Source: Acidobacteriaceae bacterium dw_441 (GTDB lineage: Bacteria; Acidobacteriota; Terriglobia; Terriglobales; Acidobacteriaceae). Taken from it: a DNA stretch of 64,000 nt. Each line of letters opens with the position of its first letter. Position 1 is the first letter of the stretch. Positions 34,296 to 43,163 of this stretch are shown here, in pieces. The stretch is taken from positions 682,001 through 746,000 of the forward strand of contig JAAVVA010000001.1 of assembly GCA_018449715.1 (NCBI GenBank), given 5' to 3'. A model generated the notes under the pieces. The model saw only the letters and a program-made list of their open reading frames with translations. It did no database searches and was not told the origin of the DNA. Made by a program: the position numbers and the translations under genes.

Positions 34296-35033
34296 TATCT
34301 GCATCTGTAGGTAGTTCTTTAATATAGATCGTCCACTACCGGAGAACAGATTCATTTTTACTTTGACCGTAGGAATCATTTAGACCATGACGCTGATCCT
34401 ATTCGTAGCACCAGGCCGACAATGCTTCTGGCGTCAATGTGCCAGCCCGCGCGATCTGGGTGGTCAAGGCATCGTAGGCTTCCTTGCTCGTTGGCTTGTA
34501 GTTCGCCATGATGGCATTAAATCGGTCAACAACAGTTGCTTTCCGAGGCCACTGGTTCAAATCCCGAACTATCGTGAAGCCAAGGATGACAAGGCCCAGA
34601 TAATGCCAAGGACAAGGGGGGACTGCTCCATCTGCAGGATGCTGGAGAGCACATATACGCCACCAAGGGTGATCAGCTCGAATCCAAAAAAGACTAGGAA
34701 GAGATTGGGTGAGCATCGCTGTGCCTCAGATCGCGGATGATCTGATGGAACTGGTCCATTTCGGTTGCGGCCCGTTGACTCCCCACCCCTTCATGCTATG
34801 GGGAATATGGTTTGTGGTCAAAATGGGAATATATGACCTCTTGCGGAGTTGGCTGGAAGAGCCAAAATCTCCCTTCTGGCCCGCCCAATTCGGGAAAAAT
34901 GATGTCGCCAACTTCCAAGTGATTTGACATCGACAACGGAACAAGTGGTATTCCTTTGAGTAATCATTCGCTTGCTAAAGCGGAACTTCGGTTCTCGATT
35001 TGGAACGGTGAAGGTTGAACGGGGAACTACATA
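34296..35033. other. region with a decayed membrane-protein gene
   Basis: About 740 bases without an intact gene. The minus strand between 34399 and about 34720 is a frameshifted membrane-protein remnant (listed separately). The rest, 34725-35033, holds only weak frames; the plus-strand frame QIADDLMELVHFGCGPLTPHPF... to 34927 is not recognisable. Confidence 0.4.
34399..34720 (-). pseudogene. membrane-protein remnant, frameshifted
   Basis: One minus-strand frame gives NLFLVFFGFELITLGGVYVLSSIL and then, in a second frame, LGLVILGFTIVRDLNQWPRKATVV followed by a soluble tail ending at SAWCYE. Two membrane helices joined only by a frameshift mark a broken small inner-membrane protein. Family unknown. 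Confidence 0.5.
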
Positions 35034-35693
35034 ATGAGCGGGACCGCGCAAAGCAGAGCAGTACGGTTTGCTGGAACTGATGTAACTTTTTCTGGCTTGG
35101 GGAACAAGGGAATTCAACTGGTTGAGAAGGAGGAGCAACGGGAGAAAAATTTGGATGGGTTGCGTGTACTGGTAGTTGACGACGACCCCTCGATTCGACA
35201 GGCGTGTACGACGATCACCGAAGATCGTGCGTGCGAGACCTACACCGCTGAAACCTTGGCAAAGGCCCAGATAATTCTGAGCGGCAACAAAGTTGATGTT
35301 GTCTTGCTCGACATGAAACTCCCGGACGGGAGCGGCATATCCCTCCTCGAACAAATCAAAGCGCTTCACCCGGAGACGGGAGTGGTCGTAATGACCGCCT
35401 ACGCCACTGTTTCATCCGCCGTCGATGCAATGCGGATCGGGGCCCGGGATTACCTGACGAAGCCTTTCTCGATGGAAGAGATGCTGGCGGTCCTGGAGAG
35501 GGCAGCACACTGGGCGCATTTCGAACGCGAGAGCCGTTTGCTTCGGCTTCGGCTTCGATCGATACTAAATCCGGTGGATGGATGCTCGTCGGCCTTCGGG
35601 TTATCGATCTCAAGGCTCTTGCAGTGCTTCGCCAAAGACTACTGCAAGGCTTCATATTTGAATATTTCTAATTTACGACAAAATTGGTCCTAA
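35034..35693 (+). pseudogene. response-regulator receiver, truncated NtrC-type
   Basis: The product has an N-terminal extension, then a receiver domain: LRVLVVDDDPSIRQ with the acidic pocket, VVLLDMKLPDGSG with the phosphoryl Asp, VVMTAYA and YLTKPF with the conserved Lys. The following ERESRLLRLRLR stretch is the linker that leads into the AAA+ domain of NtrC regulators, and in a shifted frame the DNA still reads DTKSGGWMLVG, the start of that domain. After this the homology ends. So it is a receiver left from a longer regulator. It might still bind a kinase as a stand-alone receiver. Confidence 0.65.
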
Positions 35694-36081
35694 TTGTAGG
35701 CCTGAGAAGTTTTCTCTATGCCATCACGCAGAGTCTGGATAAAGCGTCGCGATAATTTATTGAGACTTTACGAGCAGGATGCATGGGAGATGGTTTGTTC
35801 GGTGATCCACATCTCTGCACTTGACGAGAACATGAAGCCGTCTCTGGAGACAATCTTTCTAAGAATCCTGCAATCGCCTGATTGCAGGATTCTTAGCCAG
35901 CTTTGCTTTCGTTGTTTGAAGACATTACGAAAGCCATTTCAGGGCGTCGTAGGTGTGATTGACAATGATGGCGCTTAGGCCAGAATTGCTCCCTTAACTC
36001 TGAATCCACGATGGCACGGTATGATCCGCTATTGCCTAATGGCGGGTAATATCGCTTTTCTGTAAGAAATTCTGGCAAAAA
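35694..36081. other. intergenic region with a perfect 17-bp hairpin
   Basis: No convincing gene. The striking feature is the hairpin at 35859-35896. No T-run follows on either side. Confidence 0.5.
35859..35896. repeat. perfect 17-base-pair inverted repeat
   Basis: CTAAGAATCCTGCAATC (35859-35875) and its exact reverse complement (35880-35896) are separated by only GCCT. It would form a very stable hairpin in DNA or RNA. It lacks a T-tail, so it is not a typical intrinsic terminator. A mobile-element end or an RNA structure is possible. Confidence 0.7.
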
Positions 36082-36573
36082 TTACGTCTGAGCGCATTGA
36101 CACGCCGTACCGTGAAATGCGGGCATGCTCCCATCCATGGCAGGAATACAGTGGCCGTGAGGATCGATTTGTGGATTTCCGAGCTTTTCGGCGACCTTCT
36201 CCTCAAAGCGTTCAGAAATAAAGTGTTCCAGTCTCTCGGCTTCGTCATGCAGTTCCTCCACGGAGTAACCCAGTACTTCGAAGAGAAAAGTTTCGATTAG
36301 CCGGTGATGACGAACAATCTCTAGGGCGCGACGCCTTCCAGAACTTGATAGCCGCACACCTTCACCTCGTTTGTATTCCACAAAGGACTTAGGCTGCGAC
36401 GAGAGCTTCTGCAGCATATTGGTCACTGATGCAGGAGCAATCTGCAGACGGCTGGCGAGCTCTGAGCCGCCAACCCATCGTCTCTCTTCTCCTCCGAGTG
36501 CATAGATGGCTTTGAGGTAGTCATCGACCGACTCGGTATTTCTGTTCCAACGGCTACTAGAATTTTTTTTCAT
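36082..36573 (-). CDS. DtxR/MntR-family metal-dependent repressor
   Basis: The 163-residue protein has an N-terminal winged helix (DDYLKAIYALGGEERRWVGGSELASRLQIAPASVTNMLQKLSSQ) and a dimerisation and metal-binding domain (EIVRHHRLIETFLFEVLGYSVEELHDEAERLEHFISERFEEK, DPHGHCIPAMDG) with the expected Glu, His and Asp ligands. It is short, lacking the SH3-like domain of DtxR, so MntR-like. It is divergent from a TonB receptor whose promoter carries two near-palindromic boxes. The metal could be Fe or Mn; the iron-style box points to Fe. Confidence 0.9.
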   Translation of the reverse strand: MKKNSSSRWNRNTESVDDYLKAIYALGGEERRWVGGSELASRLQIAPASVTNMLQKLSSQPKSFVEYKRGEGVRLSSSGRRRALEIVRHHRLIETFLFEVLGYSVEELHDEAERLEHFISERFEEKVAEKLGNPQIDPHGHCIPAMDGSMPAFHGTACQCAQT

Positions 36574-36597
36574 ATATCTGTGTTCCCACGTCTCTTT

Positions 36598-36636
36598 TTT
36601 AGGTTAGCCTAAATATCAAGATTAGGTGAGCCTAAA
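36598..36636. promoter_or_regulatory. two DtxR-type operator boxes overlapping the receptor start
   Basis: TTTAGGTTAGCCTAAA (36598-36613) and ATTAGGTGAGCCTAAA (36621-36636) share the TTTAGG-N4-CCTAAA pattern of iron-dependent repressor boxes and are 23 bases apart. The second covers the AGGTGAG ribosome-binding site and reaches the first base of the receptor start codon at 36636. Confidence 0.75.
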
Positions 36637-39197
36637 TGTCTGAATTCCGATTTGCTTCCGTCCTGCTACTGTTCTTTCTTTATGCCATTGCTTCATCAGC
36701 ACAGAGCGGCGTTTCCGTTGCTCTTTCCGGTACAGTGACCGACTCGACCGGAGCGGCTATTCCTGGGGCCAGTCTAACCCTCACATTTATAAGAAGTGGA
36801 GCTGAACGAAAGCAAGCCTCGGGAACGAATGGCGAGTTCGCATTCATTCAGCTCACAACTGGTGAATATCTGTTCCATCTGGACGCCTCTGGTTTTGTGC
36901 CTACGCAACAAAACATCTCGTATCAAGGGGCTCCGATTCGTCTGACAGTGCCAATGGGAGCTATGGCCAATACTGAGGTCACGGTCTCGGCGTCCGAAAC
37001 CGTGGAAGAACAGACGGCTCCCGCGCATGTGCTCATTACGCCGGAAGAGATAGACCACATGCCCACCCAGAGTGTCAGTGCGCCCTTCAGTTCGCTGATT
37101 ACGATGACGACGCCTGGAGTTTCGTCCGACTCCAATGGCTCTTTCCATCCTCTCGGAGATCACGCGGAGGCATCCTTCTTTGTGGATGGCCAGCCGATCA
37201 CCGATCAGCAAAGTCGCATCTTCTCTACACAGGTTTCCCTCAATACCATCCAATCGGTGGATGTTCATGAAGGTGCGCCAGGAGCAGATGTTGGAGACAA
37301 AACCAGTCTGGTCGTCGTTGCTCAGACTCACTCCGGTCTTGACCAGCGCAGACCTTCCGGTACGGTACAGCTAAGTCGTGGAAGCTTCGCAACCTCCAAT
37401 GCGAGTGCAAGTGTGGGTTTCGGTACTGAGCGCCTGAGTTTCTTTACTGCTGCCGACGCCGTCAATAGTGCTCGTTTTCTGGATACACCGGAGACCGTAA
37501 ACCTGCACGCAAATGGGAATGTGGAGAATGGATTTCAGCGTTGGGATTACCGTCTTACCGATAAGACTCTGCTTCAACTCAACATGAGCCTCAGTCATTC
37601 GTGGTTTCAGACGCCGAATACGTTCGATCAGGAGAGTCTTGGACAGAATCAGCATCAGACCATCGTTAGTTTCAATGTTGCTCCACAGGCGGTCCATACT
37701 TTCAGCGATCATGCCTTTGACCGTGTTAACTTTTGGGTGCGGCAAGATAAGGTGCGGTATCGCCCATCGGATGACATCTTTTCCGACTCTCCTGCCTATC
37801 TGGAGCAGGCGCGCCGCCTGACCAACGCCGGGATGAGGACGGAGTTTACCTATACGCGTGGACAGCACAATCTTGTGGCTGGTGGAGAATACAAACACAC
37901 GCTTCTGGCGGAGCAGTTCGCCACCGGCTTGACCGATCCAACCTACAACAGCCCCTGCCTTGGATCGGATGGTGCACCGTCGTCCGATACGACGGTCCAT
38001 GATCCTTTGAAATGCGCTTCGACTGGACTCGCCCCTAACGCCGGATACTTGCCTGGGTTGTTGTCTCTGGACCTGACCCGCGGAGGCAGCATCTACTCCT
38101 TCCATGGTGCCACGGATATCAAACAGCTTGCTCTATTCGCTCAGGACTTTATCCGGATCGGAGATCTCCAACTCAAGCTCGGGCTGCGATACGACAAATA
38201 CAATGGCATGGTAAGCACGCACGGCTTGCAGCCGCGTACTGGGGTGACTTATGCTGTTTCGCGCATCCGTACTACTTTCCGCGGAGATTACTCTCGCATC
38301 TTCTTGACGCCCTATAACGAAAACCTCATCGTCGCTGGTTCCAATGGACCGGGCTCTCCGTCGGCGTCACTCGGAGCCGAGGATTCCAACGTTCTCAGTA
38401 CAGCAACCCGTAATCAGTTTAATGCAGGATTTACGACTGATTTGAAGCGCCTCTCATTGAGTGGCGAATATCTGTGGAAGTTCACTTATGGTGCCTATGA
38501 TTTCGATGTGCTTCTGAACAGTCCGCTGACCTTTCCCACTCAATTCTCAAAGTCTAAGATTGACGGTGGACTGGTTCGGGTCACGCTACATCCCTACCAG
38601 GGGTTCGCGGGCTTTTTCACCATAAGCCATACTCGCTCGCGCCTGTTCGGACCTCAGACTGGAGGCGTCAGCTTTAGTGCCCCGTACAGTGATGTTGTCA
38701 GGCCAGATCATGATGAGGGATTGGCGATGAACCTTAATACGCGGTACCAGTTCGGCACACGAGGTCCATGGATGAATGCCTCCTTCCGCTACGACGGCGG
38801 ATTAGTTTCCGTGGCGACTCCAGATATACCAACTGTATTAAAGCTCACTGGCGATGAACAACAGCAGATGGGGCTGCACTGCGGGGGGACCTTCGCGATC
38901 GTCTCTACTCCTATCCGGTCATGCACGGACGACATTCGTGCAGCGCGCATCCGTATTCCTGTTCCGGGAACCTACGACGCAGATAAGAATCCGTCACGGA
39001 TAGCTGTTCGCAATACGATTGATCTATCCGTGGGGAAAGACAATCTCATCACTCACGACAGGAAAAATCTGGGTGTTCGGGTTGATATCGTGAATCTCAA
39101 TAACGCCAGCGCGCTCTACAACTATCTTTCGACTTTTTCCGGCACACACTTTCTGACACCTCGCGCAGTTACTATGGCGCTCCGTTACATGTTTTGA
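36636..39197 (+). CDS. TonB-dependent receptor controlled by the DtxR-family protein
   Basis: A signal peptide (FASVLLLFFLYAIASSAQS) is followed by a carboxypeptidase-regulatory-like domain (LSGTVTDSTGAAIPGASLTL, FIQLTTGEYLFHLDASGF), a plug (DHAEASFFVDGQPI, IQSVDVHEGAPGADVGDKTSLVVV) and a barrel of about 650 residues ending in MALRYMF. At 853 residues it is shorter than the Oar receptors here. The two metal-repressor boxes in its promoter mark it as a metal or metallophore receptor, iron being the most likely. The start codon is accepted because AGGTGAG lies just upstream. Confidence 0.88.
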   Translation: MSEFRFASVLLLFFLYAIASSAQSGVSVALSGTVTDSTGAAIPGASLTLTFIRSGAERKQASGTNGEFAFIQLTTGEYLFHLDASGFVPTQQNISYQGAPIRLTVPMGAMANTEVTVSASETVEEQTAPAHVLITPEEIDHMPTQSVSAPFSSLITMTTPGVSSDSNGSFHPLGDHAEASFFVDGQPITDQQSRIFSTQVSLNTIQSVDVHEGAPGADVGDKTSLVVVAQTHSGLDQRRPSGTVQLSRGSFATSNASASVGFGTERLSFFTAADAVNSARFLDTPETVNLHANGNVENGFQRWDYRLTDKTLLQLNMSLSHSWFQTPNTFDQESLGQNQHQTIVSFNVAPQAVHTFSDHAFDRVNFWVRQDKVRYRPSDDIFSDSPAYLEQARRLTNAGMRTEFTYTRGQHNLVAGGEYKHTLLAEQFATGLTDPTYNSPCLGSDGAPSSDTTVHDPLKCASTGLAPNAGYLPGLLSLDLTRGGSIYSFHGATDIKQLALFAQDFIRIGDLQLKLGLRYDKYNGMVSTHGLQPRTGVTYAVSRIRTTFRGDYSRIFLTPYNENLIVAGSNGPGSPSASLGAEDSNVLSTATRNQFNAGFTTDLKRLSLSGEYLWKFTYGAYDFDVLLNSPLTFPTQFSKSKIDGGLVRVTLHPYQGFAGFFTISHTRSRLFGPQTGGVSFSAPYSDVVRPDHDEGLAMNLNTRYQFGTRGPWMNASFRYDGGLVSVATPDIPTVLKLTGDEQQQMGLHCGGTFAIVSTPIRSCTDDIRAARIRIPVPGTYDADKNPSRIAVRNTIDLSVGKDNLITHDRKNLGVRVDIVNLNNASALYNYLSTFSGTHFLTPRAVTMALRYMF

Positions 39198-39498
39198 AAA
39201 GGCATGAAGCTGCCACCTGATGGGGAAGAGGGTAGCGATCGGAACTTTATAATCGAGCAAACCCCATTCATGGCGGGAAAAACAGACAATGAGAGCCGTC
39301 TTGTGGCGACTCTCTGATGAACTTGTTACATGCGCTCCGTAGCGAGTTGGAAGTAGGTGTTATTGTCCATCTCCACACCGAGTATCTGCGGTCTGTAAGA
39401 AGATCTGCCGCACAGGTACTTGCGCTTCCTTGTTGAGCATGCGATCCCGTTTGACGAGATCAGTTGAAGAGAAGGTGGAGTAAGCAATTCTTTGGAGC
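39198..39498. other. intergenic region, nothing clear
   Basis: About 300 bases between the receptor and the first Cys-rich gene. A weak dyad (GAGAG...CTCTC) near 39289-39315 is the only structure seen. Confidence 0.4.
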
Positions 39499-39921
39499 TT
39501 GCCTTGCGAAGGGAGCGATGCTTCAATAACAGCATTGCGGAAATTTCTTGCCATCGCGTTGCTGGCCCTATTGGGGCTGCCGTTAGTCCAACCACTCTTT
39601 GCGTTGACTCCCAAGAGTGAGGCGAATCTGCCGGCGTGCTGTCGTAGGAATGGTAAGCATCACTGCATGTCGAGTGTGGTGGAACGCAGCCAACCGGCAA
39701 GCCACGATCCGCAGTTTCAGGCACCTGTCGAGAAGTGCCCCTATTGCCCGGCAATTATTGCCGTGGTTCATGGCGACGCCTTTGTTCCACCGACAGCGCA
39801 GGCAGTCTTTGCGGGATTGATTGCTCACCTCGCAGTCACGGCCCAAACCGAATCCAAGCTTCGCATCTCCCGTAGCCGCTCGCGCCAAAAGCGCGGTCCT
39901 CCCGTCTCGCTCTCGCTCTAG
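39499..39921 (+). CDS. small Cys-rich secreted protein (first copy)
   Basis: The frame starts with TTG at 39499; another TTG at 39535 would begin the protein directly at a signal peptide (LRKFLAIALLALLGLPLVQPLFA). The mature part has LPACCRRNGKHHCMS and EKCPYCPA, five Cys and a His pair suited to binding a soft metal, then a second hydrophobic stretch and a basic tail. A paralogue follows 190 bases downstream. Not a family I can name. Its place between metal receptors suggests periplasmic metal binding or sensing. Confidence 0.55.
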   Translation: MPCEGSDASITALRKFLAIALLALLGLPLVQPLFALTPKSEANLPACCRRNGKHHCMSSVVERSQPASHDPQFQAPVEKCPYCPAIIAVVHGDAFVPPTAQAVFAGLIAHLAVTAQTESKLRISRSRSRQKRGPPVSLSL

Positions 39922-40110
39922 TTCTTCTCCTGAAGCAACTCTGAAGGTTGACTTTCCTTGTGCGGTTCAGTGCGCATGGGCGTTTGCCCGCTTTCCCTCT
40001 GGGTTGCACAAAGACCGTGCCGCATCTTCGGCCAGCCAGAGCTTATTGCAATAGAAGGCGAGACCGTGCGTCCAGCTTCAGAACAAAGGAAACAGAGATG
40101 GTGTGGTCAG

Positions 40111-40503
40111 ATGAGCGCTTTGCTCCTGATCTTTAGCCTTCTTCTGCCCTTCGCGCAGTTTTCTTTCGGATCTTCTGAAAACACAGATGCCGCTCTACCA
40201 GCCTGCTGCCGAACGCATGGCAAGCATAAGTGCTCGATGCGCATGTTCATGCGCACCGAGCGACAGTCTCAGCAGACTCCCTCATCTCCGCAGATTGCTC
40301 AGGTTACGGAGAAATGTCCCTATACCCCTGGATTAGCACTGTCAGCGCATAGCAACCCGCTTTGGAATCAACCGAATGGGTTAGTGCTGGTTCATGACGA
40401 AGATCGCCGCGCTCCAACCGGAGTCTCGAGAATTGAGCGACCCTCTTCTACAGGCCGAGCGAATCCCAAACGAGGTCCACCCAGCTTTAGCGAAACCGCC
40501 TAA
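40111..40503 (+). CDS. small Cys-rich secreted protein (second copy)
   Basis: From ATG 40111 the 130-residue product has a signal peptide (MSALLLIFSLLLPFAQFSFG), then LPACCRTHGKHKCSMRMFM and EKCPYTPGLAL, the same blocks as the upstream copy with one Cys of the second block replaced by Thr, plus a Met-rich MRMFMR. The receptor gene begins 56 bases after its stop, so the two are probably co-transcribed. The nearest ribosome-site-like sequence, AAGGAAA, serves an overlapping out-of-frame ATG at 40098, so the exact start is uncertain. Confidence 0.55.
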   Translation: MSALLLIFSLLLPFAQFSFGSSENTDAALPACCRTHGKHKCSMRMFMRTERQSQQTPSSPQIAQVTEKCPYTPGLALSAHSNPLWNQPNGLVLVHDEDRRAPTGVSRIERPSSTGRANPKRGPPSFSETA

Positions 40504-40558
40504 GACAACGATCTTTGGTTTGCAGCCGCATTGGGCTGCCACAACGCTGGAGACGACA

Positions 40559-43078
40559 ATGTTCCGATTTGCTCGACCTACTATTCTCCTGTCCCTTATT
40601 GCTTTTTCTATCTCGTTGCGGGCGCAAGAAGCCCGCAATCATGCCAGTCTGCATGGAGTGGTCACCGATTCGACAGGGGCGCTGATCCCCGGTGTGACGA
40701 TCACCGTGAAACCTACTGGTAACGAGACTGCCTTCACAGCCGTTACCAACCGTGAGGGACAGTTCTCTGTCCCCCATCTCGTCCCCGGCTCTTATGAGGT
40801 AAGCGCAGAACAACTCGGCTTCAACCGCATTTACCGTACAGTCATTCTCACAGCCGGCCAAGTGAGCGAAATTTCGCTTCTGTTCACCATCAACCTTGTC
40901 GGCCAGAACGTCACGGTGACGGCACAGACTGCAGCTATGACCGAGGCACCCACAGCCCAAACCATCACCTCGGTGGACCGGCAGGATACAAAGGATTCAG
41001 CGGACTTCACGATTCAGGAGAGCCTTGCGCTGGTTCCCGGTATCACGACCATTACGGGCAACGGACCGCGTGACATCTCCATCTCTCTTCGAGGCTCCAA
41101 CGACAGGCAAAGTTACGGCATCCGAAACGCGATTCTTTTTGATGACGGTTTTCAGGTGACACAGCCCGATGGCCTCGGTCGCGCCGACCTTATCGACCCG
41201 CACGCCTACGAGTCCATTGACGCCGTACAAGGGCCGTCCTCCACGATGTATGGAAACAACGCCAACGACGGCGCAATCTTCTTTCACATGCGACCGGGTG
41301 CGGACGTTCACGGCATAGACTTCGGGACGGACGTAGGTAGCTATCAATTCCTCAACAACTACGTCACGATCGGCAATGCCGGCGACATCTACGATTACTC
41401 CGTCTTCCTGAGCAATACACGAGGCAAGCAGAGCTATCAGGATCACTTCGCCTTTAACACGGCGACGGCGAACATCCTCACAACAGTTTCCTTACGCAAG
41501 GAGGACCGCATTACCTTCAAGTTCATCAACAACAATCTGGATACAGATCTTCCCATCCGTCTTTCTCTCAATCAATACAAGCTGAATCCCTTCCAGCAAG
41601 GTTGCGCCAATTACAGTGCCAGTACACCGTCCAGCCAGGGCTGCGCGACAGTCAGCCTGTTCGTCAACGGTTTTACGGGAAACAAGGTCTCACAGAGTGC
41701 GGATCAGGCTGGCCTTGGACGCCATGATCGCCGCACCGTGGTGGGTGCGTGATGGGAGCATGATCTGACCGATAACACCGCCTGGCGCACGCAGGGAGTA
41801 TGGGATGTCAAAGACATCGACCAACCCACAGGGACAACCAGCGCCCGAGGGGCAACGCCTTCCTTCATCTTCCTGAGCGACGGAACCCGTAAAGGACCTC
41901 TCTTCGGCCATCGTTCTACTACTTATGGTGGAGGATTTTTCAAGTACGAGGACACCAACTCAAACAGCTATAACGTAATGCCGGGAGGCGATGCAGCGCT
42001 TGGCGCATATATTTCCGGCTCCGTGGGAACGATCCTCGGTGCAGGGTTTCGCATCCGTGAAGAACTCTCTCTGGGAGAGAGTATCACCCTTGTCGGAGGT
42101 CTCGGGTACGAGCACACCAATCTTTCGGCCAGACAAACTCTTTACAACTACTCCGCTACAGGCACGCCATCGACCCAAGTTGTCACTGCAAATCGCACCT
42201 TCGACAACATTGCACCGGAAGCCGCCATTCTGCTGAGGGCTTCCGATTCTCTGCGGATTCATGCACGCCTCGGAACAGGCTACGGAACACCCAGTAACAC
42301 GTCATTCTTTGTTACGCCGCAAGGAACCTACGGTAATAATACGCAACTCAAACCTCAAACCAATGTCGGCGTCGACCTCGGTGCGGACTGGTTCGTAGCA
42401 CGCAACATTGAGTTGAGCGTGACTGGATTCTATGAGCGATTCACCAACGAGAATGTAAACCAATCTCCTGGTGCAGGCCTTCTGAGTTATACGTTCAATG
42501 CGCCTTCGTCCGCGCACCGTGGGCTGGTTGCCGGAGTTAACTGGCATCCGTTACCCGAACTGGTCAGCGGGCTGCGTTTCCGTGCCGCGTATCAATATGA
42601 CGCACAGGTTTACCGCGATTACATCGAGCAACTGAGTGCTGGAAACCTCAGCTCCTCCTTTGTGCGTAACGGCAACCGAATTCCCGGAGTCGTTCCCAAC
42701 AACCTCAACGCACGACTGATCTACGACAAACCTTCTAGCCGTTACGGCAACTTTGGCACATACCTCGAAACCAACTACCGCTCCGACTACTGGCTGGACA
42801 ATGCCAACCTCCTCGCTGCACCTTCGGCCACGGTGTTCGACTTCGATGTCCACTATGATCCGGCTCCTGGTCACGGGTTCTGGTCGAGGACACACTTCTA
42901 CTTCGACCTTCAGAATCTGACCAACCGCTTGTATGTCGGGTCGGCAAGCAATATCACCGACACCATCGGTTCGATGACAGGAGAGCAGAACGGCGCCTCG
43001 ACTCTGGCCTCGACTACAGGCTCGATCTATGCGGGCGCACCTCGACTGTCAATTGGAGGCTTCCGCTTCAAGTTCTAA
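40559..43078 (+). pseudogene. TonB-dependent receptor interrupted by an in-frame TGA
   Basis: The ATG follows GGAG. A signal peptide (MFRFARPTILLSLIAFSISLRAQ), carboxypeptidase-regulatory-like domain (LHGVVTDSTGALIPGVTITV) and plug (SDRQSYGIRNAILFDD-like segment, VQGPSSTMYGNNANDGAIFF) lead into the barrel. At 41750-41752 a TGA stops the frame (TVVGA-stop-WEHDLTDNTAW). The same frame then stays open for another 442 residues with normal barrel sequence to KF at 43078. A single CGA-to-TGA change in an otherwise intact 839-residue receptor explains this. A PepSY partner gene follows 86 bases downstream. Either a recent loss, a read-through codon or an error. Confidence 0.85.
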
Positions 43079-43092
43079 CGCTGGGTAAACTC

Positions 43093-43122
43093 GTGGGTCA
43101 GCCCTCTCATTGGGTGGCTCAC
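43093..43122 (+). terminator. hairpin between the interrupted receptor and the PepSY gene
   Basis: GTGGGTCAGCCC (43093-43104) pairs with GGGTGGCTCAC (43112-43122) with G-U pairs and one bulge. There is no clear T-run, so it may attenuate rather than stop transcription. Confidence 0.35.
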
Positions 43123-43163
43123 GATGCAATGCCAAACCTCACTTACCAGAACAGGAGATCATT

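Noticed and set aside
34818..35369. 183-codon minus-strand frame opposite the receiver domain
   Set aside because: The plus strand encodes a clear receiver domain there; the opposite frame has no motif.
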